Source: Erigeron canadensis
Lineage: Eukaryota; Streptophyta; Magnoliopsida; Asterales; Asteraceae
NCBI RefSeq assembly: GCF_010389155.1
Contig: NC_057765.1
Span: 8,494,001-8,558,000 of the forward strand
DNA: 64,000 nucleotides
Direction of reading: 5' to 3'
Within the stretch, counting starts at the first letter, position 1. Each line of letters opens with the position of its first letter. Positions 1-10,541 of the stretch are shown here, piece by piece. The notes under the pieces are model-generated. The model saw only the letters and a program-made list of their open reading frames with translations. It searched no databases and had not been told where the DNA came from. Position numbers and translations under genes: made by a program.

Positions 1-553
1 ACCCACTAACTTTTAACACGATTTTTACACCAAAAATGGACCAAATCATCAAGAACATACACTTGAAAAGTAAGCTTTTATTTTGATGAAAATCTCAAAA
101 CTTGTTGTCATTACCTGAAAATCGATACTAGAAATATGTTTTGATTATCACAAGGAAGCTAAAAATGCAAGAAATCTGGGTTTAACAACTCAAAATCAAA
201 TGATGAATTTTTGTGGGTGAAGATGGTGAAGGTATGTGTGTGTTTTTAGAGAGAGAGAGGTGAGATGGGATGAAGATGGAGAAGAAGTGGAAAAATTGGG
301 TTTTCTAACCCTTATATAGTTTTTCCCTTAATTAATGATTCTAATAATTGTAGGGCCTAAATGAAACATTTTCAGACTTGAATTTCTTGAACACAATCGC
401 TTACGTCTTGAAACCTAACATTCTTATCACAATAGACCATAGACGCGTCTTATAATTTAAGATTTAAGAGTGAATAGACCTTCACGTGAGCACATGTTCG
501 AAACTAGAACATATTATGGATTTATTTAAATTATTTCTAAGGCGGTTGTTACA
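1..553 (-). mobile_element. Partial Ty3-type LTR, cut by the window edge
   Basis: Read on the minus strand this begins TGTAACAACCGCC at 553, the usual TGTAACA start of plant Ty3 LTRs. It then runs through a TATA-like ACTATATAAG (about 312-324) into a pyrimidine-rich, 5'UTR-like stretch (GA-rich on plus, 240-290). The layout resembles an LTR promoter reading leftward. The other end and its duplication lie outside the window, so solo LTR and element end cannot be told apart. Confidence 0.5.
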
Positions 554-908
554 GCTATCAAATGGGATCAAGATATGCTGACAACTATGACATATTGGCA
601 GATAGATATCAAGCAAGGCGAGGCACATATGTTTGTTGATAATTCAAAGGAACAGATGTCGCTGCGCATGTATGATCCAATGCAAGTAGTCAATCTGTCA
701 AAAAGTGATCAGAGAAGACTCTTAGAGATACCTCGTTCAATAGTGAGATTTTGGAGAGTTGAAGAAAGGCGCTATCGCAACATTCTCGCACATTGTTTAC
801 AAGAGAGAATTCATGCGAATAGCACAAGACTTCTGTTTAACGAATAACTTTGAAGTTCTAGTTAAAGACGCTTTAAAGAAATCTAGTCGCTAATGTCAAG
901 GGGGAGTC
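554..908 (+). pseudogene. Unidentified 3' coding remnant ending at a polypurine tract
   Basis: A 90-residue reading frame (575-847) rich in Arg, Gln and Glu is followed by a polypurine tract AAGGGGGAG at 898-906. A tract of this kind marks the start of a 3' LTR, which fits the LTR-like sequence that follows. I do not recognise the protein. It may be the tail of a retrotransposon ORF downstream of pol. Its left part is cut off at the LTR ending at 553. Confidence 0.35.
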
Positions 909-1308
909 TGTAGATGCATATTTATGTGATAATAGCAACATAGATTTGATTAACGTTTTTGTTTTAGGAAAATGTGTGTAATCGTTTAAATAATAAGTCG
1001 TTTGGACTTACGTTCGTATTTAAAGATTACGTTTGAACTTCAATATAATATATGTTTATGATTATTGTTATGTTTGTGTGTTATATTATTGTTTTGCAGG
1101 TACAAGAACGTAGAGCCAAGGTTATAAGTGTCTTAGAAAACTTAAACAGTGGCTGAACGTTATGTACGAGTGAAATAAAGGATCCCAGACTACGCACCTC
1201 GTGCTGACGTCATTAGCACGTTGTGTTGTCCTCGTGCTGACGTCAGCACGGAGGCAGATCATGTTTTGGTGGATTGGGCTCGATTCACTTCGTGTGAAGC
1301 CCAAGACT
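909..1308 (+). mobile_element. Truncated LTR of an older element
   Basis: The sequence starts TGTAGATGC directly after a polypurine tract. It contains a TTTTGCAGGTAC segment (about 1092-1103) like that in many gypsy LTRs and two copies of a TGACGTCA palindrome. It ends where the LTR of element D begins, so it appears truncated by that insertion or by a rearrangement. The class is unresolved. Confidence 0.4.
1198..1250. repeat. Two TGACGTCA-centred palindromes
   Basis: The second copy, CGTGCTGACGTCAGCACG at 1233-1250, is a perfect 18-bp palindrome. The first, at about 1200-1220, is the same word with a 2-bp insertion in its right arm. The centre TGACGTCA is the classical bZIP/TGA-factor core. 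The same motif family forms an array in element L near 60.4 kb. Confidence 0.8.
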
Positions 1309-1999
1309 GTTAGTATATGATCACGTAAAATGAACGTATGTCTGGAAATAATTAAAACCTACGGGTTCACACAAAAGGACACGGTAACTCTATATTATTA
1401 ATTAATATATTAAAGTAATATATTAATTAGTTTGATCACGAAATAATTAATTTAAATAAGTTAAAAGGTTAATTGCATTTAACTAATTAAAGAGGAGGAT
1501 TAAATGTGAAAATAGAAAATTAGTGTTGGACCCTAATTTTCCTATGGGGGGGCGGTTCTATCAAGGGCTTTTTAAGCCTTGATTTAACTTGTTTTCCAAG
1601 ATAATTAAACTCTAATTATTCCCTAAATATAGAAGGCTTAATTCAAGGGTTTTCATTAAAAAAAAAGTTTACACATTAATTCTCTCCTCTCTTCCCTCTC
1701 TCTTGGTTCGGCCGAAACACAAAAAAACAAAGGGTTTCGGGTTTTGTTTGGTTCGACTAATAGAAATAGTATCAAAGGGTTGTTCGGTTCGTGATCGGGG
1801 TACTAGCATACGGTATAAGAGGTGTCTAGTGTGTGATCGTAAAGGAATTTACTTCAAATCCTTTTAAAGTTCTTCACTTTATCATCTACGTTAAAAGGTA
1901 TTTCTTAATCCTATTTCAAGGTTAATTATTTGATTATATGGTTTTATTTACTTCCGTTGCGTACTCGTGAATAATGATATTTAGTTATATATTCCAACA
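1309..1999 (+). repeat. Element D 5' LTR
   Basis: It runs from TGTTAGTATATG to TATATTCCAACA, so its ends are imperfect inverted repeats, and a primer site follows immediately. It includes a pyrimidine-rich stretch (about 1680-1710) typical of transcribed LTR leader. The left boundary is inferred from the terminal inverted repeat. No 3' copy survives to confirm it. Confidence 0.6.
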
Positions 2000-2000
2000 G

Positions 2001-2014
2001 TGGTATCACGAGCC
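2001..2014 (+). other. Element D primer-binding site (degenerate)
   Basis: TGGTATCACGAGCC matches the initiator-Met tRNA primer site TGGTATCAGAGCC with a small insertion/substitution. It lies 1 nt after the LTR end. Confidence 0.7.
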
Positions 2015-3598
2015 ACCCATATGATTTTTAGTTACCTAAAAATCAAAACTTGTAGGGGGGTTAGGGGTTTATATTTTTTGAATTTATATGTAGTTATTTT
2101 GATAATTTTATTAATTAATTGGTTTAATTGTAATAGAATAATAAAAAAAAAAAATTTATTTTTTTTAAAACCCTAATTTGAAAATCTGGAATTAAATAAA
2201 AAAAAAATTGTTTTTGGAAACCCTAAGTTCAAGTTTTGATTTATTGCATGATTAATGTGTTAATTGCATACGTTTATGGATTATCTTTATTTTAATTGTT
2301 AAATAGAAGTAATAATCATGAGTTTTTACATGCAATTAATTCATGATTATTACTTAGTATAATGATAAAATTACTTGATCACTAGGTCTATTTAGGTGGA
2401 TAATTAAAATAATTAATTGTTTGACATTGTGATAATTTTTGTTAATATTGCTGCTTAACACCAGTCCACTAAAACAATCATATCTTTTAATCCGTGAGGA
2501 GTTAGAAGTCTTCCTTTGAACTGTAGATACTAGACTCAGAGGGCTACAACTTTTTAGTTCTGTTCTAAGCCCAGTTCGGCCATCCTCTAGGCCTAAATGG
2601 GTTGTGAAGCTGCTGGAATTTTCCAATTTATGTGATAAATTTGTTATTAAATTTTGGCTTACGCAATCAAGTTTACTTGATGTATGTGGTCCTTTTCCTA
2701 GAGAAAGGGAAGCCAATCTTAAACCATAGTGGTCTAACCAAGGATGAATACCTAATTGTTACGTGTTTATATATTTAAGAAAATTGTGTGCAAAATTGTT
2801 TTTGGAAAATTAAACTTGACTAAATTATACTGAAATAATGATTTTGTTTATAAAATTGGTGCCATAAAATCAAAAGATACACCGGCTCACCATTTGAACA
2901 AACTCTAAGAGAGGTATAAGTCGGAGTGAGTTAGCCTTCTAAAAGGGCGTGTTTTTAATTGCGTCCATCGCAAACCTTTGCCCTTGCGCTTCTATGTGAG
3001 TTAAAATGGAGATACCGTGCTCTTTTGTATTTAAAGGCAATAAAAATGAGTTTTATAAACATATTCTGTTTAGAAGATATGCATGAATCTTCAAACATAA
3101 CTTTTTCATTACGTATCAAATTGATTGACCCAATAAACTTAAGTCATTGTCATCCAGCTCCTAAAGGACACTTGTGGCTGTTGTTTTACTCACTGGTACA
3201 CAGTGGTGAAATGTCAATTGCATGGTGAATCCCACTCACTGGTACACAGTGGTGGACAAATTTGTGCGTTCTTGGTTGGACGACTTAAAGCGAGTTAAGC
3301 AGTGAGACCTTAACCCGTGGCAAAAGATGGGACAAAACATGACTACAAATCACTTGATGAATCGAGTGTTATTTGTAAGTCCCATTCTTACTAGGAATTG
3401 CACATGTAATGCAATTACTGCTCGTCACTTACCTTTTGAGTGCAATCATTTCTAGCAAATCAACTGATGAAATGAGTGTATGTCAATTGGATCCTAGCGT
3501 TCATGAAATTAATTGTTTATTTTATAAACATTAGGTAATTAATTTCTTAAGGATATATTATCGAAAATACTGATTTTTGAACTTAATCTGTTTTGTAG
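2015..3598 (+). other. Element D untranslated leader
   Basis: No credible coding is seen in this leader between the primer site and gag. It holds AT-rich runs (2140-2230) and a duplicated hairpin, CACTGGTACACAGTGGTG, at about 3191-3208 and 3236-3253. The arms CACTG/CAGTG pair. Short frames on either strand here lack any family signature. Confidence 0.6.
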
Positions 3599-4511
3599 AT
3601 GGAAATGAATCCTCCTACAAACACCAATGCTTTTCGGCAAATGTTTGAAAGAGAAAAGCTTAATGGATCAAATTTCAATGACTGGTATCGTCAACTGAGA
3701 ATTGTTCTAAGAGTTGAAGAACGCATGGATGTCATTGAAAGGCAATGGCCAGCCGAACCAGGTGCTGAATCAACAGCAGCTGAAAGAACTGAATATAGAG
3801 TTCAATACACTAAATTCAATGAAGTTTGTTGTTTGATGCTTGCGAGCATGTCTCCCGAGCTTCAGAAACAGTTCGAGCATTACACTCCATATGATATGAT
3901 CAGAGAACTTAGATCCTTGTATGAAAAACAAGTTGGAGTGGAACTATTCGACTTAGTCGTGGAACTCGATGACATGAAACTTGAATCTGGTAAATCGGTT
4001 AGCAGTCATGTGCTTAAGATGAAGAGCATTTTTGACAAATTGGAGTCGATGGAGTACGCTTATCATAAAGAGGTAAAAAGTTGGCATGATTCTCAAATCC
4101 CTTACTAAGGAATATGAGGGCTTTGTGCAAAACTATACCATGCACTCTATGAAAAAGAGTGTCACTGAACTTCATGATATGCTCATTGAATATGAGAAGA
4201 CGATTCCCAAGAAGGCCAATGACCTAAATGTTCTTATGATAAAAGGGGGTCGGATCCAGAAAGCTAAGAAATCGCACCAAGCTAAAGGAAAGTTTGATGG
4301 TAAAGGCAAGGGTAAGCAAGCTGCTAATGCCCCCAAACCAAAGAAAACCCCTCCGGCTAAGAAAGAGCATCCGGCTAAAGACCAGACCTGTCATCATTGT
4401 AATGAAGTAGGGCACTGGAAGAGGAACTGTTCCAAGTATCTTGCCGAGTTGAATGTGAAGAAGAAGCAAGCTAGCGATGCTAGTACTTTAGGTATCTTCA
4501 CTATTGAATTA
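3599..4511 (+). pseudogene. Element D gag (copia Gag), frameshifted and truncated by B
   Basis: The frame opens at an ATG with a Gag region whose NDWYRQLRIVLR segment is typical of copia Gag. It continues to a CCHC zinc knuckle, CHHCNEVGHWKRNC, near 4390. A frameshift at about 4080 moves the reading to a second overlapping frame. Coding continues to residue motif GIFTIE, where element B is inserted. The protein would form the RNA-packaging shell in the cytoplasm. The downstream protease codons are found at 31580. Confidence 0.85.
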
Positions 4512-5133
4512 TGAAACTCCCAAGTTTGCAATGATCAAAACAGATTAAACTAGATATGTAAGACAAGGAAGTAAACACGTTTAACCATATGTATATATTA
4601 ATTAAACAGTGAATAAATGGTTGGTTTAAGAAGAAGAAAAAGAAAATACTTGTTAAGTTTTTGACATACAAAAACTTAACTGTTCTACAATAGATGAAAG
4701 AACACACAAAGTGATAATTGCAGAACAACACCAACAAGAGTTGCAGCTAGGTCAAGTGATTCCTTATATAGGCAGAGATGAGAATCATATGACAACCCAA
4801 TAGATGTTGACACATGAAGGTTGTCAACCATCTATTGGAGGATGATTCAGATCTGCAGAGTTCTTCTTTCTTCATCTTGTTTGTTTCCCAAAACGGCATG
4901 AAAGAGAAACTCCTTAGTACTAAATCTGTACAAGGTCACATGGCTTCATCTTGATCGTGCACCACGTGTCCTTGGGACCATCCTTCTTATCTTAATTTTC
5001 CCGCTCATATTTGACTTACAAAATACAACGGTGAGTCATTGAACTTATCCTTTAACTCGAAGATAATATAGGTCGCTGAGAGCTCCCTGATGAAGTGCCT
5101 CGCTGAGTCTCTCAGCGAATCCATGACTCAACA
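4512..5133 (-). repeat. Element B 3' LTR
   Basis: On the minus strand it starts TGTTGAGTCATGG and ends GGGAGTTTCA. It is the same length as its partner at 30958-31579. It lies directly against the duplicated target AATTA inside the gag of element D. Confidence 0.9.
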
Positions 5134-5148
5134 ATCTCCCCCTATTCG
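5134..5148 (-). other. Element B polypurine tract
   Basis: The minus strand reads CGAATAGGGGGAGAT immediately before the 3' LTR. This is the plus-strand DNA primer site typical of copia elements. Confidence 0.75.
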
Positions 5149-5279
5149 TTGAGGAGACTTAGCTGAGAGTGAGTCTTTTGAAGTAGTTGTGATAACAAGT
5201 AGAATGAAAAAATGCTGATATTATATATATGTCAAAACACTTTTACAATATACAGCATAAATGAAATTACAACACTTAT

Positions 5280-7176
5280 TTACTCCCACTTACATTCTTC
5301 CTTCGCCTCAATGAACGCTTTATCCTTTTGTCTTTCAGGCTTCAACAATTCTTGATCAATCAGCTTAATGAAATCCTGATTGTTGGAGGACTTAATGCAA
5401 TATTTTCTTAGCTTTACAAGAAAGCCAGAGGGAGCAATTCCAACTTCATTTGTTCTAAAGAAAAGTTCATGACCATGGATATTGCAAAAACAGAAACCTC
5501 CTAGCTTTTCATCATACGTACCATCAACAAAAAGCGTTCTCGATGGCATCCTAAGGTTCAGCATTGGTTCATTATCAATGTCTGACTTAGGCACAGCTCC
5601 GAGGATAGAAGGACGCTGAGAAGTTAATTGACCAGAGGCTGTCCTTTTGACACCAATTTGCTGTTGCTGAGGAGGAGGAGGAAATGGATGTCTTGCAGTG
5701 CTGAGCAGGGAGTCTTGGACTTTATATTTTTGCTCCATTTTTTGTGTGTGCTTTATCTGCTCGCCTGCCATTTTGATTAGGGGATCATAAGTTACACCCT
5801 TCTTTTCAATCCATTCAGTTGGCCCAAGTGTGTCCTTAGTGACATTTTTCAGCGTATATAGCTTGGGCACACCTTTCCTCTGGATGCTGAGATTTATTCC
5901 TTTTTGAGTGAGTGAGACCTTGACAGACATGATCTCCTCTTTTCTTTGCCTAACTTCCCTTGATTTGAGGCAGAGTCTTTGACTTTCTTCAAAATTCTTT
6001 GTTCTGTTGGCAAAGAACTTTGCCTCTTTCTTCTTTAAAGCTTTAAGGCCACCAGACTTTTGAGCCAATCTCTTTATTTCATCATCAGCATCTTTTAGTT
6101 CCTCACTACCAATCTGCTCACTTATAAACTTCTCAGTGAATTCTTCTTCCCTTTTCTTTTGTTTCAATTCTTCTTAAAGTACAATTTCTGTGGGAGTAAG
6201 TTCAACAGTTGTTGTTGATAGTGAGGACTTGGGAAATGCTCCAGGCATAAGTTTTTCTTGTTCTTGCCTTGCTGAAGATGGAATCTTAGGAGGTTTGCTC
6301 TTAGTGACCACAACTGCTTTACCCTTATCAGCATATCTCTTTTCAAGGGCATCATGAAATTCAACAGTTGGCTTGAAACTAGAAACATTGATTGGTCTCG
6401 CTGGCACACTACCTTCAGCGGCTACCTCTTCAACATTCGCTGGCACCCCTTCAGCGACCTCCTCAGTCTGCTCCCCCTCAACACTTGCTGCCGGTTCTAC
6501 AATCGTCTCAGCTTTGTCAGTTTCAGCATAGGGAGCAGCATTTACATGCTCATCACTTTGAGTTGTTGGGGCCTCCTTTACAATTTTCTCCCCCTTGGAA
6601 GTAGCTGAGGGACTATATACTTCCATATTTCGTTGCTTGAGGAGCCCCAACATTTCTCCCATCATTCCCTTAAGATATGCAACCTCGTCTTCCAAGTTCT
6701 TTGTCCTGCTGACGGATTCGTCAAGCAACTTTTTGTCAACAACTTGGAAGGGGGTACGAGAGAAGACTTGATGTTTTAGGGAAGAGATTTCATTTGTAAG
6801 AGTAGTGAGAAAGTTGTCTTGATTTTTGGAGAAGGATGAGACAGTGGAATCAAGCTTATGAAGTTGAGCAGTGAAGAGAATATTGGATTGAGAGAGTTGG
6901 TTAAGGGAGGATAAGAGGCCAGGCACTTCAGTGACCTTCGCTGAGTTAAGTTCATTGGTTATTTTGTCAAGCTAGGCAGGGATTTGAGAGTTGGAAGTGC
7001 TGACTCTCTTCATGCTTTGATCCAACAGCAGTTGGTTTCTTTTGAGAAGATTTTCATGAGACTTGTGCTGATAGTGATGCTCCTTGATGATCTCAAAAAC
7101 TTTATCTTTCAACTCAACCATTTCATCAATCATCTCATCATTGCCAGTGATCAACTTCAGTAATTGATGATGAGCA
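5280..7176 (-). pseudogene. Element B third ORF, distal part (env-position protein)
   Basis: About 630 codons in one frame are interrupted by two in-frame stops, near 6973 (TAG) and 6175 (TAA). The N-terminal half looks like coiled coil, rich in Glu, Lys, Leu and Gln. A Pro/Thr/Glu-rich linker and a Lys/Glu-rich helix follow, then a more compact C-terminal domain with an FCFCNIHGHELFF segment near 5500. If element C and one copy of its target duplication are removed, the frame runs on from the proximal part at 21036 without a shift. Third ORFs in this place are called env-like in SIRE-type elements, but I see no clear signal peptide or membrane anchor. Function unknown. Confidence 0.7.
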
Positions 7177-7489
7177 TGTTAGAAATCCAAAAATAGTGAT
7201 AAATTGTAATTTAAATTAGTGGACTTAGTTGTTGTTAAGACATGGTGAAATGATTTCTAAGGTTGAGTGACGAGGAGTGTTAATTAGCTTAATTGTAGAT
7301 TTAGACTATAAATACCCTCAATTCCTTAGAAATCATAAGCCTTTGATCCATTTTTACATACATTTAATCCAGTTCGTTCCAATCTCTCTCTCTCTCTCTA
7401 AATCATACACACACTAAACACACCAAGAACACACACACTTGATCCGCCATTGTTGAGATCAAATCCAGAGAAGAAATCGTGTTATAACA
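7177..7489 (+). repeat. Element C 5' LTR
   Basis: It carries a TATA box (ACTATAAATACC near 7304), a CT run and an AC-rich segment, then ends ATAACA two bases before the primer site. It differs from the 3' LTR by about 11 substitutions and a 4-bp CT-run indel (hand alignment). Confidence 0.9.
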
Positions 7490-7491
7490 TG

Positions 7492-7503
7492 TGGTATCAG
7501 AGC
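7492..7503 (+). other. Element C primer-binding site
   Basis: TGGTATCAGAGC is an exact match to the initiator-Met tRNA primer site used by plant copia elements. Confidence 0.88.
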
Positions 7504-8223
7504 AAAACATCACTTTGATATCAATCCATAACTGATTTTGATCTCAATTTTCATCCAAATTCATATAAAAAACCGTTTTTCATACCGTCCCCTGTTTCAT
7601 CATTTTTCATCGATTAAAACACATAAAATCATCAAATTTTGTTCGCCAATAGATTCCTCATAGCTCAAAACATAATTCTGTCAAGTTTTACGTTCCAATT
7701 CAATCGAATTCTCAAGATTGAATTTTTCGTTTTTGGCGCTCAAAATTTGGATTTTGATTCTGTTGTGTTATTAGCTGAATTTTGTTCAAGGATTTTTTGC
7801 GGACGTGATTATAAACATTTTGCAAGTGATTTCAAGTTCTAACTCCAAGTACTTCGAAAGATATTAAAGCTTTAAAAGTCATCAATGGAGTTCTTGCAAA
7901 CTGTTGTAATGAAGAAGATGACCTCCAGACGATCTTCACTAGGACGATCTTTCTAAGATCGTTGATGTGACTAATTTATACCCATTACCCACATCATTAT
8001 TGGCCATTTATTTATATGTTTTAAGTCTACTTTGTGTGCATTTGGCGCGTTTATGGTGTTTGTTAGTAGTTTCAGGCGCTTAGCAGGTTACGTAGTCATT
8101 TGGCTCACATTTGGAAGACTATTGGCTAATACAATAATTCATGAAGTCGAGAGTTGATTTATGCAAAAGAAATGATGAAAGTGGCGAGCTGAAAGTTGAA
8201 AACGAGGTGGTCGAAGTCTGTGT

Positions 8224-8602
8224 CCACTACGACGCAGTGGAAATGCACATTTGCCCACTGCGCCGCAGTGGTTATTCATGCACGAGTGATTTTTGTCCAG
8301 TGAGATCTGGCTGCGCAGCAGTGGTCGTAATCGAGGATCACTGCGCCGCAGTGATCAAGCAAGTCAACAGAGACAAGTCGTAGGGCACGACTGTGCCGCA
8401 GTGGTGGGTTTGTACGAGTCCACTGCGCCGTAGTCACCCCTTTTGCACGCAAAGATTTGGCAGAGATATTTGGCTGCGCCGCAGTGGATGGCATGCACGA
8501 TCCCACTGCGCCGCAGTCATCCATGTTGCATACGAAGGGAATTCCAGTGATATTTGGCTGCGACGCAGTGGAGGCCTTCACATGACCACTGCGCCGCAGT
8601 GG
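8224..8602. repeat. Palindrome array 2a (CACTGCGCCGCAGTG) in S1
   Basis: Ten units of the 15-17 bp near-palindrome lie upstream of the TATA box, at about 8224, 8254, 8309, 8338, 8389, 8420, 8472, 8502, 8555 and 8584. Gaps alternate between about 30 and about 50 bp. Only the central base breaks the symmetry, so each copy has a direction. The array is GC- and CpG-rich in an AT-rich LTR. It sits where an enhancer would be. Confidence 0.88.
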
Positions 8603-9051
8603 GAGGCTGGTCAACAAAAGTCAACGGCCGACTTAAAGCCTTATTTTTCAAGTGGTATAAATATAAACCTTAGGCACGAATTTCAAGGCATTCAAACTCT
8701 TTCTAGGAGCGGCTCTATCAGGATTCTTCCTTCTCTAATCAAGTGTTTCACTTAGGCGGACTCATTGAAGATATTACGGGCATCCATCTAGATCGTATCT
8801 ACATTATTGTCTTGCAAATTATTTTCTTCAAACAGTTGGTACTTCATGTTTCTTTTCCGTTTCTTTGATTATTGTGAATTGATCATGAGTGGCTAACTGT
8901 TTAATCGTCCACCTTGATGAAACTAGACGGATAATGTGATTGCTATATTTTTAATTTAAAAGGGTTTATTTAATTATCGTTGTTCCGTGATCTTGATGGT
9001 TTTAATTCTTTTCATTTAATTAAAATCGATATTGGTTGCATATGATTCTTC

Positions 9052-9343
9052 GTTGGTGGTACCAGTCGAATGTGTATGTGATTTTAAAACGGTTACTTGT
9101 CTATAAGTAATTATCACTAGTTCATGGTATGATAGTGAATATCATTTTAAGTAAAGATTAAATTTGTCAACGTGATTGATATCGGTTGGTGGTACCACGT
9201 TATTGTCACATAGGTTCAATTGATAATTTGATAAGTAGATAAAAACTATCGTTAGAAGAATTGTCTTGGTCTTGGTGGTACCGGCTTGGGTAATTAGACT
9301 AGTCAGGTGGATCGATAAATTATTCATGGATGGTGGTACCACG
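9052..9343. repeat. GTGGTACCAC repeats in S1
   Basis: Four copies of TGGTGGTACC with variable right arms lie near 9054, 9187, 9273 and 9331, downstream of the likely transcription start. Two of them give the perfect palindrome GTGGTACCAC. Matching copies occur in the element F LTR near 37682, 37744, 37829 and 37963. Confidence 0.7.
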
Positions 9344-10541
9344 TGAATAGTTTAATCTTGTCACGACTACTTTTCAAACTCTTAAGAATTTGTTCCTCAT
9401 CAAATGCAATCACATTTGAAGTCAAGGGAAGTCAAGGTGGATGACTTTTAATTATTTTGTCTGAATCTTTCTTTAATTTTATGCAATCAATTGGCAAATC
9501 AATTTGTTTAATTGTCAAAGGGAATTTCGAGCAACACCTGTTTTTCCAAACCATTTAACAAGCAATTAATCATTTCACAGTCCCTGAGAACGAACTCAGA
9601 CTTACCTCTTTGCTATATTACAAACGATCGGGTCCACTGCCCGTGAGTGCGTAATAGTTAGTTCTTTGGTAATTTTAGTTTACAAATATTAAAGCTCGAT
9701 TTGGCTCATCAATCGTCTGAGTGCTTGAATTTTCATTCATTCATACTTTCTGTGTTGTGGCTTGTAGGACGATCCTCACAAGATCGTTCTAGCAAGTGGT
9801 TGTGGTGTGAAGTATTGATTGTGGCTAACTAATCCGAAAGGATCGGTTTTGGTCAATTCAAAGTGATTTACTTTGAAAATTAAGACAGAAAACTAAGACG
9901 ATCTTGCCAAGATCGTCTCAGTTACCTGACTCTAGGACGATCTTGCCCAAGATCGTCTCAGTGTCTGTTAAAAGTTGGTGTGTTTTGGTTGTTTAATTGA
10001 AGTTGTTGTGATTAGGAATCACACACTTCCTGGGTAACTGATCATTCTTGATTGGTTTTGCTCAAATTCATTCCTACCAATTCATAACCAAACTTTGTCC
10101 AAATTTTCTTAAAATACTTAGAAAATTTCTCAGTCACCCAAGACGATCTTCAACTCAAGACCGTCTCATTTTCCCTTCAAATTCTAAGACGATCTTCAAC
10201 GAGATTGTTTTCATTTCCATGTCTGTCATTTTCCAATTTCCATTTCAAATTCCTTTAATTCAATTTCAGTTTACAATTCCAGAAACACAAAATTATTACT
10301 CAATTTCAATTTCATTTCATACTTAGTTAAATTTCACCAAATTTCTTCCAAGACGATCTTCCTTAAATCGTCTCACTCTTTCAAATCTAAGACGACCTTC
10401 ACAAATTCGTCTTACTTCTTTCTTCTTCTAGGACGATCTTCCAAAACGATCTTCACCTAGGACGATCTTCATCAAGATTGTTTCATTTCCGAATTTTCCA
10501 ACTCTCATTTCATTCCAAGTTTCAAATCAAATCTCTTTCAA

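Larger units (their letters stand above)
7963..9711 (+). mobile_element. Solo LTR S1 inside element C leader
   Basis: It begins TGATGTGACTAATT, ends TTTGGCTCATCA, and is flanked by ATCGT on both sides (7958-7962 and 9712-9716). The element-C palindrome it entered is therefore still readable. A TATA motif (GTATAAATATAAAC) sits near 8654. It is homologous, in opposite orientation, to the LTR of element F at 37312-38951, with the same landmarks in the same order. No internal sequence remains, so it arose by LTR-LTR recombination. Confidence 0.9.
7925..10487. repeat. Palindrome array 1 in element C leader (GACGATCTT family)
   Basis: About ten units share arms AGACGATCTTG and CAAGATCGTCT around a 1-10 nt loop. 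The best is at 9896-9918, with 11-bp perfect arms and a 1-nt centre. Others lie near 7940-7962, 9766-9790, 9934-9960, 10140-10166, 10185-10211, 10349-10376, 10388-10414 and 10430-10487. The last ends about 55 bp before the gag ATG. The array is interrupted by solo LTR S1, which landed inside a unit. Each unit could fold as an RNA hairpin in the genomic transcript or present a dyad DNA site. Confidence 0.85.

Noticed and set aside
7492..7503. tRNA genes at the TGGTATCAGAGC sites
   Set aside because: These are 12-13 bp primer sites next to LTR ends, and no tRNA cloverleaf surrounds them.
8224..8602. Regularly spaced palindromes that look like a CRISPR array
   Set aside because: Units are 15-17 bp palindromes with uneven, non-unique spacers inside a plant LTR with TG...CA ends and a target duplication. 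No cas genes occur, and the genome is nuclear plant DNA.
8141..8755. Reading frames across palindrome array 2a on both strands
   Set aside because: The frames exist because GC-rich repeats lack stop codons. Their composition follows the repeat and they lie inside an LTR enhancer region.
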